From Clostridia bacterium (GTDB lineage: Bacteria; Bacillota; Clostridia; Christensenellales; QALW01): a stretch of 55,365 nucleotides of DNA. Shown piece by piece: positions 42,682-51,239 of the stretch; the first letter of the stretch is position 1, and every line of letters starts with the position of its first letter. Under the pieces are notes generated by a model. The model was not told the DNA's origin. It saw only the letters and a program-made list of their open reading frames with translations, and searched no databases. The DNA is taken from positions 1 to 55,365 of the forward strand of contig JAFVVO010000022.1 of assembly GCA_017502165.1 (NCBI GenBank), read 5' to 3'. A program made the translations under genes and the position numbers.

Positions 42682-43986
42682 ATGGCTTTCTTTCTTAAAG
42701 GAGTACACGTTCCGCACAGAAAAAATACTGCCGGGTTTAAGGGGGTAAAATTACCTGCACCTAAGCAGGTTGCGATTCCCACGTCAATGCACATTGGGGC
42801 ACCTGCAAAGGTTGTTGTCAGCGTTGGCGACGAAGTTAAAATCGGTACGCTGATTGCGGAGCAAAGCGGTGTTGTTTCTTCAAACGTTTATTCAAGTGTT
42901 TCGGGTAAGGTTGTAAAAATTGAAGATATGCTTTTGTCTTCAGGGAAATCAGCCCCTGCAATTATGATTGAATCTGACGGAGAAATGGCAATAGATGAAA
43001 ATGTCAAGCCTCCCGTTATTAACAGTGCTGAGGATTTGCTTGAGGCAATAAGATTAAGCGGTGTTGTAGGCTTGGGCGGAGCAGGTTTTCCCACGTACGT
43101 TAAATTCGGCGCTAATAAGCCCGTTAAAATTCAGGAGCTTATTATTAACGGCGCTGAGTGTGAACCGTATATTACCAGCGATTCCGTTACAATGGTGGAA
43201 AAAAGCAATGAAATCGGCTATGCGTTGAGTGTGCTTACGAGCTTCTTTGAGATTGACAGAGTAATTATTGGTATTGAAAAGAATAAGCCCGATGCTATCA
43301 AGGCAATGAAAAAACTCGAAAATGATAAAATAAAGGTACGCGTTCTTCCTTCGGTTTATCCGCAAGGTGGAGAAAAGGTGCTTGTTTATCATTTAACGGG
43401 CAAGAAAATTCCCTTAGGCAAGCTTCCCATTGACGTTGGATGTGTTGTTTGTAACAGCACCACCGTGGCAACTATCGGCACGTATCTGTTAACGGGTATG
43501 CCCTTGGTGGAAAAGTGCATCACCGTTGACGGTGACGCAGTTAAAACGCCTCAAAATGTGATTGCTCCTATCGGATGCGCTCTGCAGGAGGTGTTCGATT
43601 TCTGCGGCGGCTTTACTAAGCCCGTAGCCAAGGTTATTTACGGCGGACCTATGATGGGTATCAGCGTTCCCGATACAAGCGTTCCCGTGCTTAAAATGAC
43701 CAACGCGATTTTAGCGTTTTCCGAAAAATTAAACAAGGAAGCAGATCCTACGGCTTGCATTAAGTGCGGCTCCTGCCTTAATCACTGTCCCTTTGGCATT
43801 AATCCCGTAGCCATCGCGGCTTCACTTAAAAATAATGACCTTGAGGGATTAAAAAAGGCAGGCGCTCAGCTTTGTATGGAATGCGGCTGCTGTGCCTTCG
43901 TATGTCCTGCAAAGAGACCTATTGTTCAGAATAATAAGCTTGCAAAGCAGAAGCTTCAGCAGGCAAACGCAAAGGGAGGTAAATAG
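42682..43986 (+). CDS. rnfC: Ion-translocating oxidoreductase subunit RnfC
   Basis: 434 residues. Peripheral NADH-oxidising subunit of the Rnf complex, which couples ferredoxin:NAD+ electron transfer to Na+ or H+ export. The N-terminal SLBB/biotinyl-like part (PKQVAIPTSMHIGAPAKVVV) and the flavin/NAD domain (GVVGLGGAGFPTYVK, NGAECEPYITSD) are followed by two 4Fe-4S motifs, CIKCGSCLNHCP and CMECGCCAFVCP. First gene of the operon, with a strong promoter. Confidence 0.96.
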   Translation: MAFFLKGVHVPHRKNTAGFKGVKLPAPKQVAIPTSMHIGAPAKVVVSVGDEVKIGTLIAEQSGVVSSNVYSSVSGKVVKIEDMLLSSGKSAPAIMIESDGEMAIDENVKPPVINSAEDLLEAIRLSGVVGLGGAGFPTYVKFGANKPVKIQELIINGAECEPYITSDSVTMVEKSNEIGYALSVLTSFFEIDRVIIGIEKNKPDAIKAMKKLENDKIKVRVLPSVYPQGGEKVLVYHLTGKKIPLGKLPIDVGCVVCNSTTVATIGTYLLTGMPLVEKCITVDGDAVKTPQNVIAPIGCALQEVFDFCGGFTKPVAKVIYGGPMMGISVPDTSVPVLKMTNAILAFSEKLNKEADPTACIKCGSCLNHCPFGINPVAIAASLKNNDLEGLKKAGAQLCMECGCCAFVCPAKRPIVQNNKLAKQKLQQANAKGGK

Positions 43987-43987
43987 A

Positions 43988-44917
43988 ATGGAAAATAACT
44001 TACATCTTTCCGTATCTCCTCATATTCGCAGTAAAATTACTACGCAACGAATAATGCTGGACGTTATTATTGCGCTTTTACCTGCCTTAATTGCGGGAAC
44101 GGTAATATTCGGTATTCGTGCTTTGCTTATTACTGCAGTTTGCATTTTTACTTGCGTTGCAGGTGAATTTGTTTTTAACGTAATAACCAAAAAGCAGCAA
44201 ACAGTTAAGGATTTATCTGCCGTAGTAACGGGCTTGCTCCTTGCGCTTAACGTGCCTGCCAATATACCCGTTTGGCAATGCGTTATAGGCTCGTTGTTTG
44301 CAATTATTGTAGTTAAATGTGTCTTTGGCGGAATAGGGTGCAACATTGTTAACCCTGCAATTACCGCAAGAGTATTTATGATTATTGCCTTTGGCGCTAT
44401 GGCAAAGGCGGCTTTTCCCGTTAATGTTGACGGCGTTTCGGGAGCAACACCTCTTGCTGATTTACAGCAGGGCGTTAAAACGGAAATTTTAGACTTATTC
44501 TTAGGAAGAATAGGCGGTTCAATCGGTGAAACAAGTAAGCTGGCGCTTTTACTTGGCGGAATATATTTGCTGGCACGCAAGGTGATAACCTGGCAGATAC
44601 CCGTTACGTTTATCGGTACGGTGTTTGTTATGAGCTTCTTGCTTGACGGATTAAGCTTACTTAATGCGCTTTATTGGATACTTTCGGGCGGCTTATTTAT
44701 CGGTGCGTTCTTTATGGCAACCGACTATGTAACAAGCCCTTCAACTGCCTGGGGGAAGGTAATCTTCGGTGTGGGAGCAGGCTTGCTTACTGCCATTATC
44801 CGCTTTTACGGAAACTATCCCGAAGGCGTTTCCTTTGCAATTCTTTTTATGAATATTCTTAACCCCTACATTGAAAATGCAACTCAAAGAAAGCTGTTCG
44901 GAGGGGAAGTAAAATGA
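43988..44917 (+). CDS. rnfD: Ion-translocating oxidoreductase subunit RnfD
   Basis: 309 residues with about eight to nine membrane segments. It carries covalent FMN on a Thr in the motif SGAT (GVSGATPLADL), made by ApbE, which is encoded at the operon end. ATG 43988 has GGGAGG upstream; the longer reading from 43892 overlaps rnfC. Confidence 0.96.
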   Translation: MENNLHLSVSPHIRSKITTQRIMLDVIIALLPALIAGTVIFGIRALLITAVCIFTCVAGEFVFNVITKKQQTVKDLSAVVTGLLLALNVPANIPVWQCVIGSLFAIIVVKCVFGGIGCNIVNPAITARVFMIIAFGAMAKAAFPVNVDGVSGATPLADLQQGVKTEILDLFLGRIGGSIGETSKLALLLGGIYLLARKVITWQIPVTFIGTVFVMSFLLDGLSLLNALYWILSGGLFIGAFFMATDYVTSPSTAWGKVIFGVGAGLLTAIIRFYGNYPEGVSFAILFMNILNPYIENATQRKLFGGEVK

Positions 44918-46095
44918 AAAAGTATTTACGCAGTATTATTTCCTTAACGGCAGTTTGCGCCATCGTTGCTCTTTTAATGGGTGTAACTAATTATTTTACG
45001 GCGCCAATTATAAAGCAACGGGAAAATGACGCGGCAAACGAGGCGTTAAAGGTAGTTCTTCCCGACGGTGAAGGCTTTGAAAAAATTGATATTTCCAAAT
45101 ATACGCTTCCCACAACTGTTGATGAAGCCTATAGTGAGAAAAACGGCGGTTACGTTTTCAAAATGATTACCGCAGGCTACGGCTCCAATTTCGTTATTAT
45201 GTGCGGAATTGATTCTGACGGCGTTGTGAAAGGCACCAAGGTTATTTCCAGCAGTGAAACTCTGGGCGTTGAAAACGAGTACGGAGACAAGCTTGTGGGA
45301 GTAACCGTTGAAACTGTTGACGGCGTTGATACCGTTTCAGGCGCAACAAAAACCACGGCGGCATATAAAAATGCAGTTAAAGACGCGCTTATGAGCTTTG
45401 ATATTTTAGGCGGAAAAGAAGTTGATATTCGCGATGAAGCGCAGATTCTTGCGGATAAGCTTAATGCGGCGCTTCCTCAGGGAGAAGGTAAGTTTAGTAA
45501 GGAATTTATCTCCGTTCGTATAGACGAAAGCGTTTCGGCGGTTTACAAGGCGGAGAACGGCGCCGGCTACGTTGTGGTTTTGGGCGAAATCTTCGTAGGC
45601 GTTGATTCGGAAAATAAGGTTGTTACTGCGGACGTTGATGAAAGCACCAAAACAACCGCAACCGATACGGCTAAAAAACTTGAAAGCGTAACGTTAGAAG
45701 AGCTTGATATTACGAACTTAACGGCATTGCCTAAGCAGATACAAAAGGTGTTCGTTACCGATGAATACAATTACGTTTTCGAAATCCGTTGCGCAGGCTA
45801 TGGAATTGAAGGCGGAAATCAATGGCATCCTGCTTCAGGAGAATATATCTTTATTAAGCTTTCTCTGGATAAGGAAAACAAAATAATTGACTGTATTACG
45901 GTTTCCCAAGGAGAAACTGACGGAATAGGCTCTGTCTGCGCAGATGAAAGCTTCTACGGTCAGTTCGCAGGTAAGGATAAAACCAATTATAGTCAAATTG
46001 ACGCTATAAGCGGCGCCACAATTACCACAAACGGCTATCTTAAGGGTGTGCAGGCGGCATTTGAAGCCTTTGAAATTTTGAACGGGGAGGAATAA
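44914..46095 (+). CDS. rnfG: RnfG with duplicated FMN-binding domain
   Basis: 393 residues, about twice the usual 190-220. It has one N-terminal membrane segment and a large extracytoplasmic part. The FMN attachment motif occurs twice: SGAT at 142-145 (DTVSGATKTTAAY) and at 366-369 (DAISGATITTNGY). A third related half-repeat seems to lie between them (VYKAENGAGYVVV, compare SEKNGGYVF and DEYNYVFEI). It may carry two covalent flavins and extend the electron path. Overlaps rnfD by 4 bases. Confidence 0.9.
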   Translation: MKKYLRSIISLTAVCAIVALLMGVTNYFTAPIIKQRENDAANEALKVVLPDGEGFEKIDISKYTLPTTVDEAYSEKNGGYVFKMITAGYGSNFVIMCGIDSDGVVKGTKVISSSETLGVENEYGDKLVGVTVETVDGVDTVSGATKTTAAYKNAVKDALMSFDILGGKEVDIRDEAQILADKLNAALPQGEGKFSKEFISVRIDESVSAVYKAENGAGYVVVLGEIFVGVDSENKVVTADVDESTKTTATDTAKKLESVTLEELDITNLTALPKQIQKVFVTDEYNYVFEIRCAGYGIEGGNQWHPASGEYIFIKLSLDKENKIIDCITVSQGETDGIGSVCADESFYGQFAGKDKTNYSQIDAISGATITTNGYLKGVQAAFEAFEILNGEE

Positions 46096-46096
46096 G

Positions 46097-46774
46097 ATGA
46101 AAAATAAAAATTTATCCATTTTATTAAAAGGTCTTTTAACTGAAAACCCCGTATTCGTTTTGATATTAGGTACTTGTCCCACCCTGGCAATTTCAACTAA
46201 CGTTATCGGCGCAATCGGCATGGGCCTTGCGGCAACGGCGGTGCTTATTTGCTCAAATTTCGTAATTTCGCTTTTGCGTAAGTTTATTCCCGACAGCGTA
46301 AGAATTCCTTGCTATATCGTAATTATTGCAGGCTTCGTAACAGTCGTACAGATGCTGATGCAGGCATTTTTGCCCGAGCTTTACGATATGCTTGGAGTAT
46401 ATCTTGCGTTAATTACTGTTAACTGCATTATTTTAGGCAGAGCTGAGATGTTTGCAGGTAAAAACGGTCCCGTTAAATCCGTGCTTGACGGCATAGGTAT
46501 GGGACTTGGCTTTACATTGGCGCTTCTTTGCATGGCTACTGTCCGCGAAATTATCGGCGCAGGCTCCTTCGCAGGAATTGAAATTCCATTTATGAAGGAC
46601 TATACGATTTCAATTTTCCAAAAGGCCCCGGGAGGCTTTATGGTTTACGGCTTTATGATAGCGCTCGTTTATGCGGTTACTCACGGCAAAGCACCTCGCA
46701 AGAAGGAATTTTCCTGCGAAAACTGTCCTTCAGCAAGCTTGTGCTCAAATTGTCAAAAGAAGGAGGAAGCATAA
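46097..46774 (+). CDS. rnfE: Ion-translocating oxidoreductase subunit RnfE, Cys-rich tail
   Basis: 225 residues with six membrane segments, including NPVFVLILGTCPTLAIS and IILGRAEMFAGKN typical of RnfE. RnfE and RnfA together bind a 2Fe-2S cluster in the membrane. The C terminus adds CENCPSASLCSNCQ, a four-Cys metal-binding-type tail beyond the usual length. Confidence 0.94.
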   Translation: MKNKNLSILLKGLLTENPVFVLILGTCPTLAISTNVIGAIGMGLAATAVLICSNFVISLLRKFIPDSVRIPCYIVIIAGFVTVVQMLMQAFLPELYDMLGVYLALITVNCIILGRAEMFAGKNGPVKSVLDGIGMGLGFTLALLCMATVREIIGAGSFAGIEIPFMKDYTISIFQKAPGGFMVYGFMIALVYAVTHGKAPRKKEFSCENCPSASLCSNCQKKEEA

Positions 46775-47377
46775 ATGGAGCTTTTTAAGAGTTTAATAGT
46801 TATAATTATGTCCTCCGTCCTTGTAAATAACTACGTGTTAAGCAGGTTTTTAGGTATTTGTCCCTTCTTAGGCGTTTCCAAAAAGCTTAATCAGGCGGTA
46901 GGTATGGGCATATCCGTTATTTTCGTAATGGTGGTTGCAACCCTTGTAACCTGGCCCATTCAGCATTACGTGCTTGAAAGATTTAACCTTGGATATATGC
47001 AGACTATAGTGTTTATTCTTGTAATAGCCACTTTAGTACAGTTTATCGAGATGCTGCTTAAGAAGATGATCCCTGCCCTGCACAAAAGCTTGGGAGTGTA
47101 TCTTCCCTTAATAACCACAAACTGCGCAGTTTTAGGCGTAACTATCGAAAACGTTTCCGAGCTTGATTACGGATTTTTAGAGTCCGTTGTAAATTCTTTT
47201 GGCTGCGGCCTTGGCTTCTTGCTTGCAATGGTGCTGTTTTCGGGCATACGCTCCAAAATTGATGAAAGTCAGATTCCTGCAAGCTTTAAGGGCTTGCCCG
47301 TAACACTTATAGCGGCTTCATTCGTTTCCCTTGCCTTTTTCGGCTTTGCGGGAATCGTTGAAAATCTGTTTGCATAA
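46775..47377 (+). CDS. rnfA: Ion-translocating oxidoreductase subunit RnfA
   Basis: 200 residues, six membrane segments, with VNNYVLSRFLGICPFLGVS and LPLITTNCAVLGV as family markers. Starts directly at the rnfE stop codon. Confidence 0.96.
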   Translation: MELFKSLIVIIMSSVLVNNYVLSRFLGICPFLGVSKKLNQAVGMGISVIFVMVVATLVTWPIQHYVLERFNLGYMQTIVFILVIATLVQFIEMLLKKMIPALHKSLGVYLPLITTNCAVLGVTIENVSELDYGFLESVVNSFGCGLGFLLAMVLFSGIRSKIDESQIPASFKGLPVTLIAASFVSLAFFGFAGIVENLFA

Positions 47378-47389
47378 GGGGGAAACGGT

Positions 47390-48175
47390 ATGACGGAATT
47401 GTTGAACGTGTTTATAGTAGTAACCCTCATAGGAATTGCGGCAGGTGTGCTTTTGGCGGTAGCGTCATATTTTCTCAGAGTTGAAGAAAATGAGCAGGTG
47501 AAAAAGGTTCGCGAATGTCTGCCCGGTGTAAACTGCGGTGCCTGCGGCTTTACCGGTTGTGACGAATATGCAAAGGCAATAGTAGAAGAAAACGCAAAAA
47601 CCAATTTGTGTATTCCCGGCGCTGATGAAACGGCTAAGGAAATATCTGCTCTTTTAGGTACGGAATTTGAAGACGTTGTTGAGATGGTTGCCTACGTTAA
47701 GTGTAACGGCAAATGCGCATCAAAGCAGTTCATTTATGACGGAATAGATAAATGCTCTGCCGCAAAAATGGTTTACGGCGGAGAAAAAAGGTGCAAGTTT
47801 GCGTGCCTCGGATGCGGTGACTGCGCGAAAATATGTCCCCAAAACGCTATATTCATGTGCGATAACGTGGCAAAGGTGGATCCAAGCCTCTGTATCGGCT
47901 GCGGTATGTGCGTGAAGGAATGTCCTAACGGCATTATTGAGCTGATTCCTCAAATAAGCAAGGTAAAGGTTTTATGTTCAAATACTTTGTCCGGTGCGAT
48001 AACCCGAAAAATGTGCGTTGACGGTTGTATAGGATGCAGAAAATGCGAGAAAAACTGTCCCGAAAACGCAATTAAGGTTGAGAATAATTTAGCAAAAATT
48101 GATTATGATTTATGTACGGGCTGCGGTAAATGCGCAGAGGTTTGTCCCGTACATTGTATAAGCGCCGGCAGATGA
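47390..48175 (+). CDS. rnfB: Ion-translocating oxidoreductase subunit RnfB
   Basis: 261 residues. N-terminal membrane anchor; a 4Fe-4S binding motif CGACGFTGC; then ferredoxin-type clusters CLGCGDCAKICP, CIGCGMCVKECP, CIGCRKCEKNCP and CTGCGKCAEVCP. RnfB takes electrons from reduced ferredoxin. GGGGGAA lies upstream. Confidence 0.96.
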   Translation: MTELLNVFIVVTLIGIAAGVLLAVASYFLRVEENEQVKKVRECLPGVNCGACGFTGCDEYAKAIVEENAKTNLCIPGADETAKEISALLGTEFEDVVEMVAYVKCNGKCASKQFIYDGIDKCSAAKMVYGGEKRCKFACLGCGDCAKICPQNAIFMCDNVAKVDPSLCIGCGMCVKECPNGIIELIPQISKVKVLCSNTLSGAITRKMCVDGCIGCRKCEKNCPENAIKVENNLAKIDYDLCTGCGKCAEVCPVHCISAGR

Positions 48176-48513
48176 AAAACAAAATTAAAAACGATTTGAT
48201 TCTTGTGGGCGTGATTTTACTGCTTTCGGTGCTTTCGTTTGGAATTTTTAAGGCGCTTTTAAGGCCCGGTAATTCCGTGGTGGTGCTTGTTAATGGGGAA
48301 GAAAAGCATCGGTTCAGCATCAATGAAGATTTAGAGGAATTCATTGTTACTGATGGGGAAAACAGTAATACTATCGTTATTAAGGACTCAGAGGTGTGGG
48401 TTGTTCACGCAAGCTGTCCCGATAAAATATGTGCTTCGCACGCTCCGATTAAAAATGAAGGTGAAGCAATCGTTTGTTTACCGAACAAGGTTGTTATTAC
48501 CGTTACAAAGTAG
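48172..48513 (+). CDS. NusG-domain-II membrane-anchored protein (EetA-like)
   Basis: 113 residues. One N-terminal membrane segment (ILVGVILLLSVLSFGIF), then an outside beta domain of the NusG_II family with VHASCPDKICASHAPI, whose two Cys are conserved. In Listeria a relative (EetA) belongs to the flavin-based extracellular electron transfer locus; this is from memory. Starts within the rnfB stop codon (ATGA), so it is translationally coupled to Rnf. Confidence 0.82.
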   Translation: MKNKIKNDLILVGVILLLSVLSFGIFKALLRPGNSVVVLVNGEEKHRFSINEDLEEFIVTDGENSNTIVIKDSEVWVVHASCPDKICASHAPIKNEGEAIVCLPNKVVITVTK

Positions 48514-48522
48514 GTGGCAGAG

Positions 48523-49035
48523 GTGAAAACGAAAAGATTGGTTTTGCTCGGTGTGCTTGCCGCCTGCACGATGGTGCTTTCGTATCTTGAAACGTTGCTT
48601 CCGCCCATATTTCAGGCGGTGCCGGGAATTAAAATCGGATTGCCTAACGTAATTATAGTATTTATTTTGTATCGCTTTTCCTTAAAGGACGCTTGTGCAA
48701 TATCTTTAATAAAGGTGCTTTCCGCAGGAATTTTGTTCGGAAACGCGATGACGCTTCTGTATAGCTTTTCAGGGGCGGTATTAAGTCTTGCAGTAATGTT
48801 TATACTAAAGAAAACGGAACAGTTTTCTTTAGTAGGAGTAAGTATTGCAGGAGGAGTGAGTCACAATCTGGGGCAAATAATAGCGGCAATCTTTTTGCTT
48901 CAAAGCGCGCAGATAGGCTATTATATGATAGTTCTTGCCATTTCAGGCGTGATTTCGGGCACGATTATAGGCTTGCTCGGAGCAGGCTTACTGAAAAGTA
49001 CGGAGAAAATAAAATTATTTAATCAAATAAATTAA
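48523..49035 (+). CDS. Gx transporter family membrane protein (EetB/HepT component I-like)
   Basis: 170 residues, five to six membrane segments, with GIKIGLPNVIIVFILYRF, KVLSAGILFGNAMTLLYSFSG and GVSHNLGQIIAA motifs of the Gx/heptaprenyl-diphosphate-synthase-component-I family. Start GTG at 48523 with AGGTGG upstream. The pair with the NusG_II gene is widespread in Firmicutes and is found in the Listeria electron-transfer locus. Confidence 0.82.
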   Translation: MKTKRLVLLGVLAACTMVLSYLETLLPPIFQAVPGIKIGLPNVIIVFILYRFSLKDACAISLIKVLSAGILFGNAMTLLYSFSGAVLSLAVMFILKKTEQFSLVGVSIAGGVSHNLGQIIAAIFLLQSAQIGYYMIVLAISGVISGTIIGLLGAGLLKSTEKIKLFNQIN

Positions 49036-49048
49036 AGGAGAAATAACA

Positions 49049-50032
49049 ATGAAAAAAGTATTCGCTCTTTTGGTGTGTTTACTTCTTGCTTTTACTTGTG
49101 CGTGCACACCTGAAAATCAACCCGGTGAACCCAAAGAAAATCTGAAATTCGGCCTTGGCGTATATGCGTACGTTTCTGATGCAAAAAATGCCACCGAAGA
49201 GACTGACGGAGCAGTAAAAACCTCTGTTTGCGTTGCCGCAGTAAGCTTGAATAAGGACGGCAAGGTAGTTGATTGCGCCGTTGACGCTATCGACGTGGAG
49301 CTTAAGTTCAAAAATGACGGCAAGGCTATAGCTCCAACCGAGACCTCGACCAAGTATGAGCTTGGCACCAAGTACGGAATGACCGCGTTCGGTGCTAAGA
49401 AGGAATGGTTTGAGCAGGCAGATGCCTTCGTTTCAATGTGCAAGGGTAACTCCTTAGAAGAAATCAAGGCAGAGGCTGCCAAGCAGGATACAAATGACTT
49501 TATTTCCGCAGGCTGCACCATAGACGTTTCCGATTTTATTTTTGCACTTGAAAAGGCAGTGGCAAACGCCAAGGATTCAACTGCAACGGCAGATGATGTA
49601 GTTAAGCTGGGCGTTGTTACAGAGCCCTTAACTACTAAAGACGCAACAAGCGAAAAAGCAGGTGAAAACGGTATGGATATTACTGTTGCGGCTGTTGCGA
49701 AAAATAAAGACGGAAAAGTAACCGCTATGAGCGTTGATACTGTTGAGGTGAAGGCTACCTTTGATGAAAAGGGAGAAACAACCGTTGAAAAGGGTAAAAA
49801 GCTTACCTCTAAATACGCTTTGGGCGCAAAATACGGAATGACTGCATACGGTGCCAAGAAGGAATGGTTTGAGCAGGCTGACGTATTCAGCGCCGCTTGC
49901 GTTGGTAAAACCGCTGCCGAAATTGCCGCAACTCAGGGCAGTGACGGCAAGGCCATAAGCGAAATTCAGACCGCAGGCTGTACAATTACCGTAAGTGCTT
50001 TTGTTGCTTCGGCAGTAAAGGCGGCAAACTGA
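49049..50032 (+). CDS. Lipoprotein with two diverged FMN_bind-like repeats
   Basis: 327 residues. Lipoprotein signal peptide (LLLAFTCAC; the modified Cys is 17 or 19). Two tandem repeats, about 35-175 and 200-327, share KYGMTAFGAKKEWFEQAD / KYGMTAYGAKKEWFEQAD. Each ends with AGCT followed by a helix (ISAGCTIDVSDF at 152-163, IQTAGCTITVSAF at 307-318). This lines up with SGATITTNGY of RnfG, keeping Gly and the flavin-carrying Thr position. It may be a second flavoprotein modified by ApbE, or a non-flavinylated relative. Confidence 0.75.
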   Translation: MKKVFALLVCLLLAFTCACTPENQPGEPKENLKFGLGVYAYVSDAKNATEETDGAVKTSVCVAAVSLNKDGKVVDCAVDAIDVELKFKNDGKAIAPTETSTKYELGTKYGMTAFGAKKEWFEQADAFVSMCKGNSLEEIKAEAAKQDTNDFISAGCTIDVSDFIFALEKAVANAKDSTATADDVVKLGVVTEPLTTKDATSEKAGENGMDITVAAVAKNKDGKVTAMSVDTVEVKATFDEKGETTVEKGKKLTSKYALGAKYGMTAYGAKKEWFEQADVFSAACVGKTAAEIAATQGSDGKAISEIQTAGCTITVSAFVASAVKAAN

Positions 50033-50044
50033 TCAGATAATTTT

Positions 50045-50082
50045 CGGCAAAGAAGCGGTAAAATACGTTTCTTTGCCGTTTT
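50045..50082 (+). terminator. Terminator after the repeat lipoprotein
   Basis: A 10-bp stem (CGGCAAAGAA / TTCTTTGCCG) with a 14-base loop and TTTTATCTTTT. It may give partial readthrough into apbE, which has no clear promoter of its own. Confidence 0.82.
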
Positions 50083-50118
50083 ATCTTTTGAGAACAACAA
50101 TCTTAAAGGAAAAAGGAA

Positions 50119-51159
50119 ATGAAAAGATTTATAAGTCTTTGCCAAATAATTTTTCTTTTGTTTTGCGCTCTTGCTTTAAGCGGTTGCCAAAGGCAAGAAA
50201 AATTCAGCAATTATTATTTTGAATATTTTGATACTGTTACAACGATTGTGGGATTCGAAAATTCAAAAGAAGTTTTTGATGATAACTGTGCCAAAATAAA
50301 AGAAAAATTAGCCGAGTACCATCGGGCGTATTCAATTTATGAAAAGTTCGGAAATGAAAAAAATCTCTGTTACATAAACGAAAACGGCGGGGCGGAGCAG
50401 GTTGACAAAATAATTATTGATTTGCTTCTCTATTCCAAGGAAATAAACGAAAAAACAGAGAATAAATTTAATATTGCCATGGGCAGTGTGCTTTCGATTT
50501 GGCATCAGTACAGAGAAACGGGCATTAACGAGCCTGCAAAGGCTCAGCTTCCCGAGTTAAGCGCTTTGCAGGAAGCGGCAAAGCATACGGATATAAATAA
50601 GCTTGAAATAAATAAGGACAATAACAGTGTCAGATTTAACGACGCGCTTATGAAGCTTGACGTTGGGGCTATTGCAAAGGGCTATGCCGCCGAAGAAATA
50701 GCAAAATGGATGGAAAGCGAAAATATTACGGGATATCTTCTCAATTTAGGCGGAAACGTTCGCGCCGTAGGAAATCGTGCGGACGGAGAAAAGTGGAAAA
50801 TCGGAATTGAAAACCCTGACACACTTGATAAGGAAAATCCGTATACGGCGTTTGTCGAAATTGAAGAGGAATCGGTTGTAACCAGCGGAAGCTATCAGCG
50901 GTATTATTTGGTTGATGGTAAAAAATATCATCACATTATTGACGGAAAAACTCTTTTTCCTGCGGACAAATTCTTGGCGGTAACGGTTATCTGCAAGGAT
51001 TCGGCCTTGGCAGACGCTCTTTCCACCACCTTATTTACGATGGATTATGAGGAGGGCGCCGCCCTTTTGGAAAAACTGAACAATGCTGAGGCAATGTGGA
51101 CGCTTGTTAGCGGAGAACAAAGATTTTCTTCGGGATTTGGCAAATATTGTGTCAAATAA
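50119..51159 (+). CDS. apbE: FAD:protein FMN transferase ApbE
   Basis: 346 residues, lipoprotein signal (ALSGC). It transfers FMN from FAD to a Thr of target proteins outside the membrane. Motifs: YFEYFDTVTTI, FNIAMGSVLSIWH, LDVGAIAKGYAAEEIAKWM, LLNLGGNVRAVG, GSYQRYY and the His in YHHIIDGKT, with the Mg-binding C-terminal DALSTTLF. Next to Rnf and the lipoprotein, its likely substrates. Confidence 0.95.
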   Translation: MKRFISLCQIIFLLFCALALSGCQRQEKFSNYYFEYFDTVTTIVGFENSKEVFDDNCAKIKEKLAEYHRAYSIYEKFGNEKNLCYINENGGAEQVDKIIIDLLLYSKEINEKTENKFNIAMGSVLSIWHQYRETGINEPAKAQLPELSALQEAAKHTDINKLEINKDNNSVRFNDALMKLDVGAIAKGYAAEEIAKWMESENITGYLLNLGGNVRAVGNRADGEKWKIGIENPDTLDKENPYTAFVEIEEESVVTSGSYQRYYLVDGKKYHHIIDGKTLFPADKFLAVTVICKDSALADALSTTLFTMDYEEGAALLEKLNNAEAMWTLVSGEQRFSSGFGKYCVK

Positions 51160-51173
51160 ACTTTACAATAAAC

Positions 51174-51202
51174 TTGCGCTTGAAAGCAATATGATGTATA
51201 AT
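51174..51202 (+). promoter_or_regulatory. Probable promoter of galE
   Basis: TTGCGC (51174-51179) and a perfect TATAAT (51197-51202), 17 bases apart, about 38 bases before the galE ATG. Confidence 0.6.
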
Positions 51203-51239
51203 ATATTTGTTAGATTATTTTTCTTGGAGGTATTTGACA

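Noticed and set aside
44020-44580. 186-codon minus-strand open frame opposite rnfD
   Set aside because: Antisense to conserved membrane segments of rnfD; no ribosome-binding site.
49117-49857. 246-codon minus-strand open frame opposite the repeat lipoprotein
   Set aside because: It mirrors the repeats of the plus-strand gene, is Ser/Val-rich low complexity and has no start signal. The plus strand has a lipobox and a ribosome-binding site.
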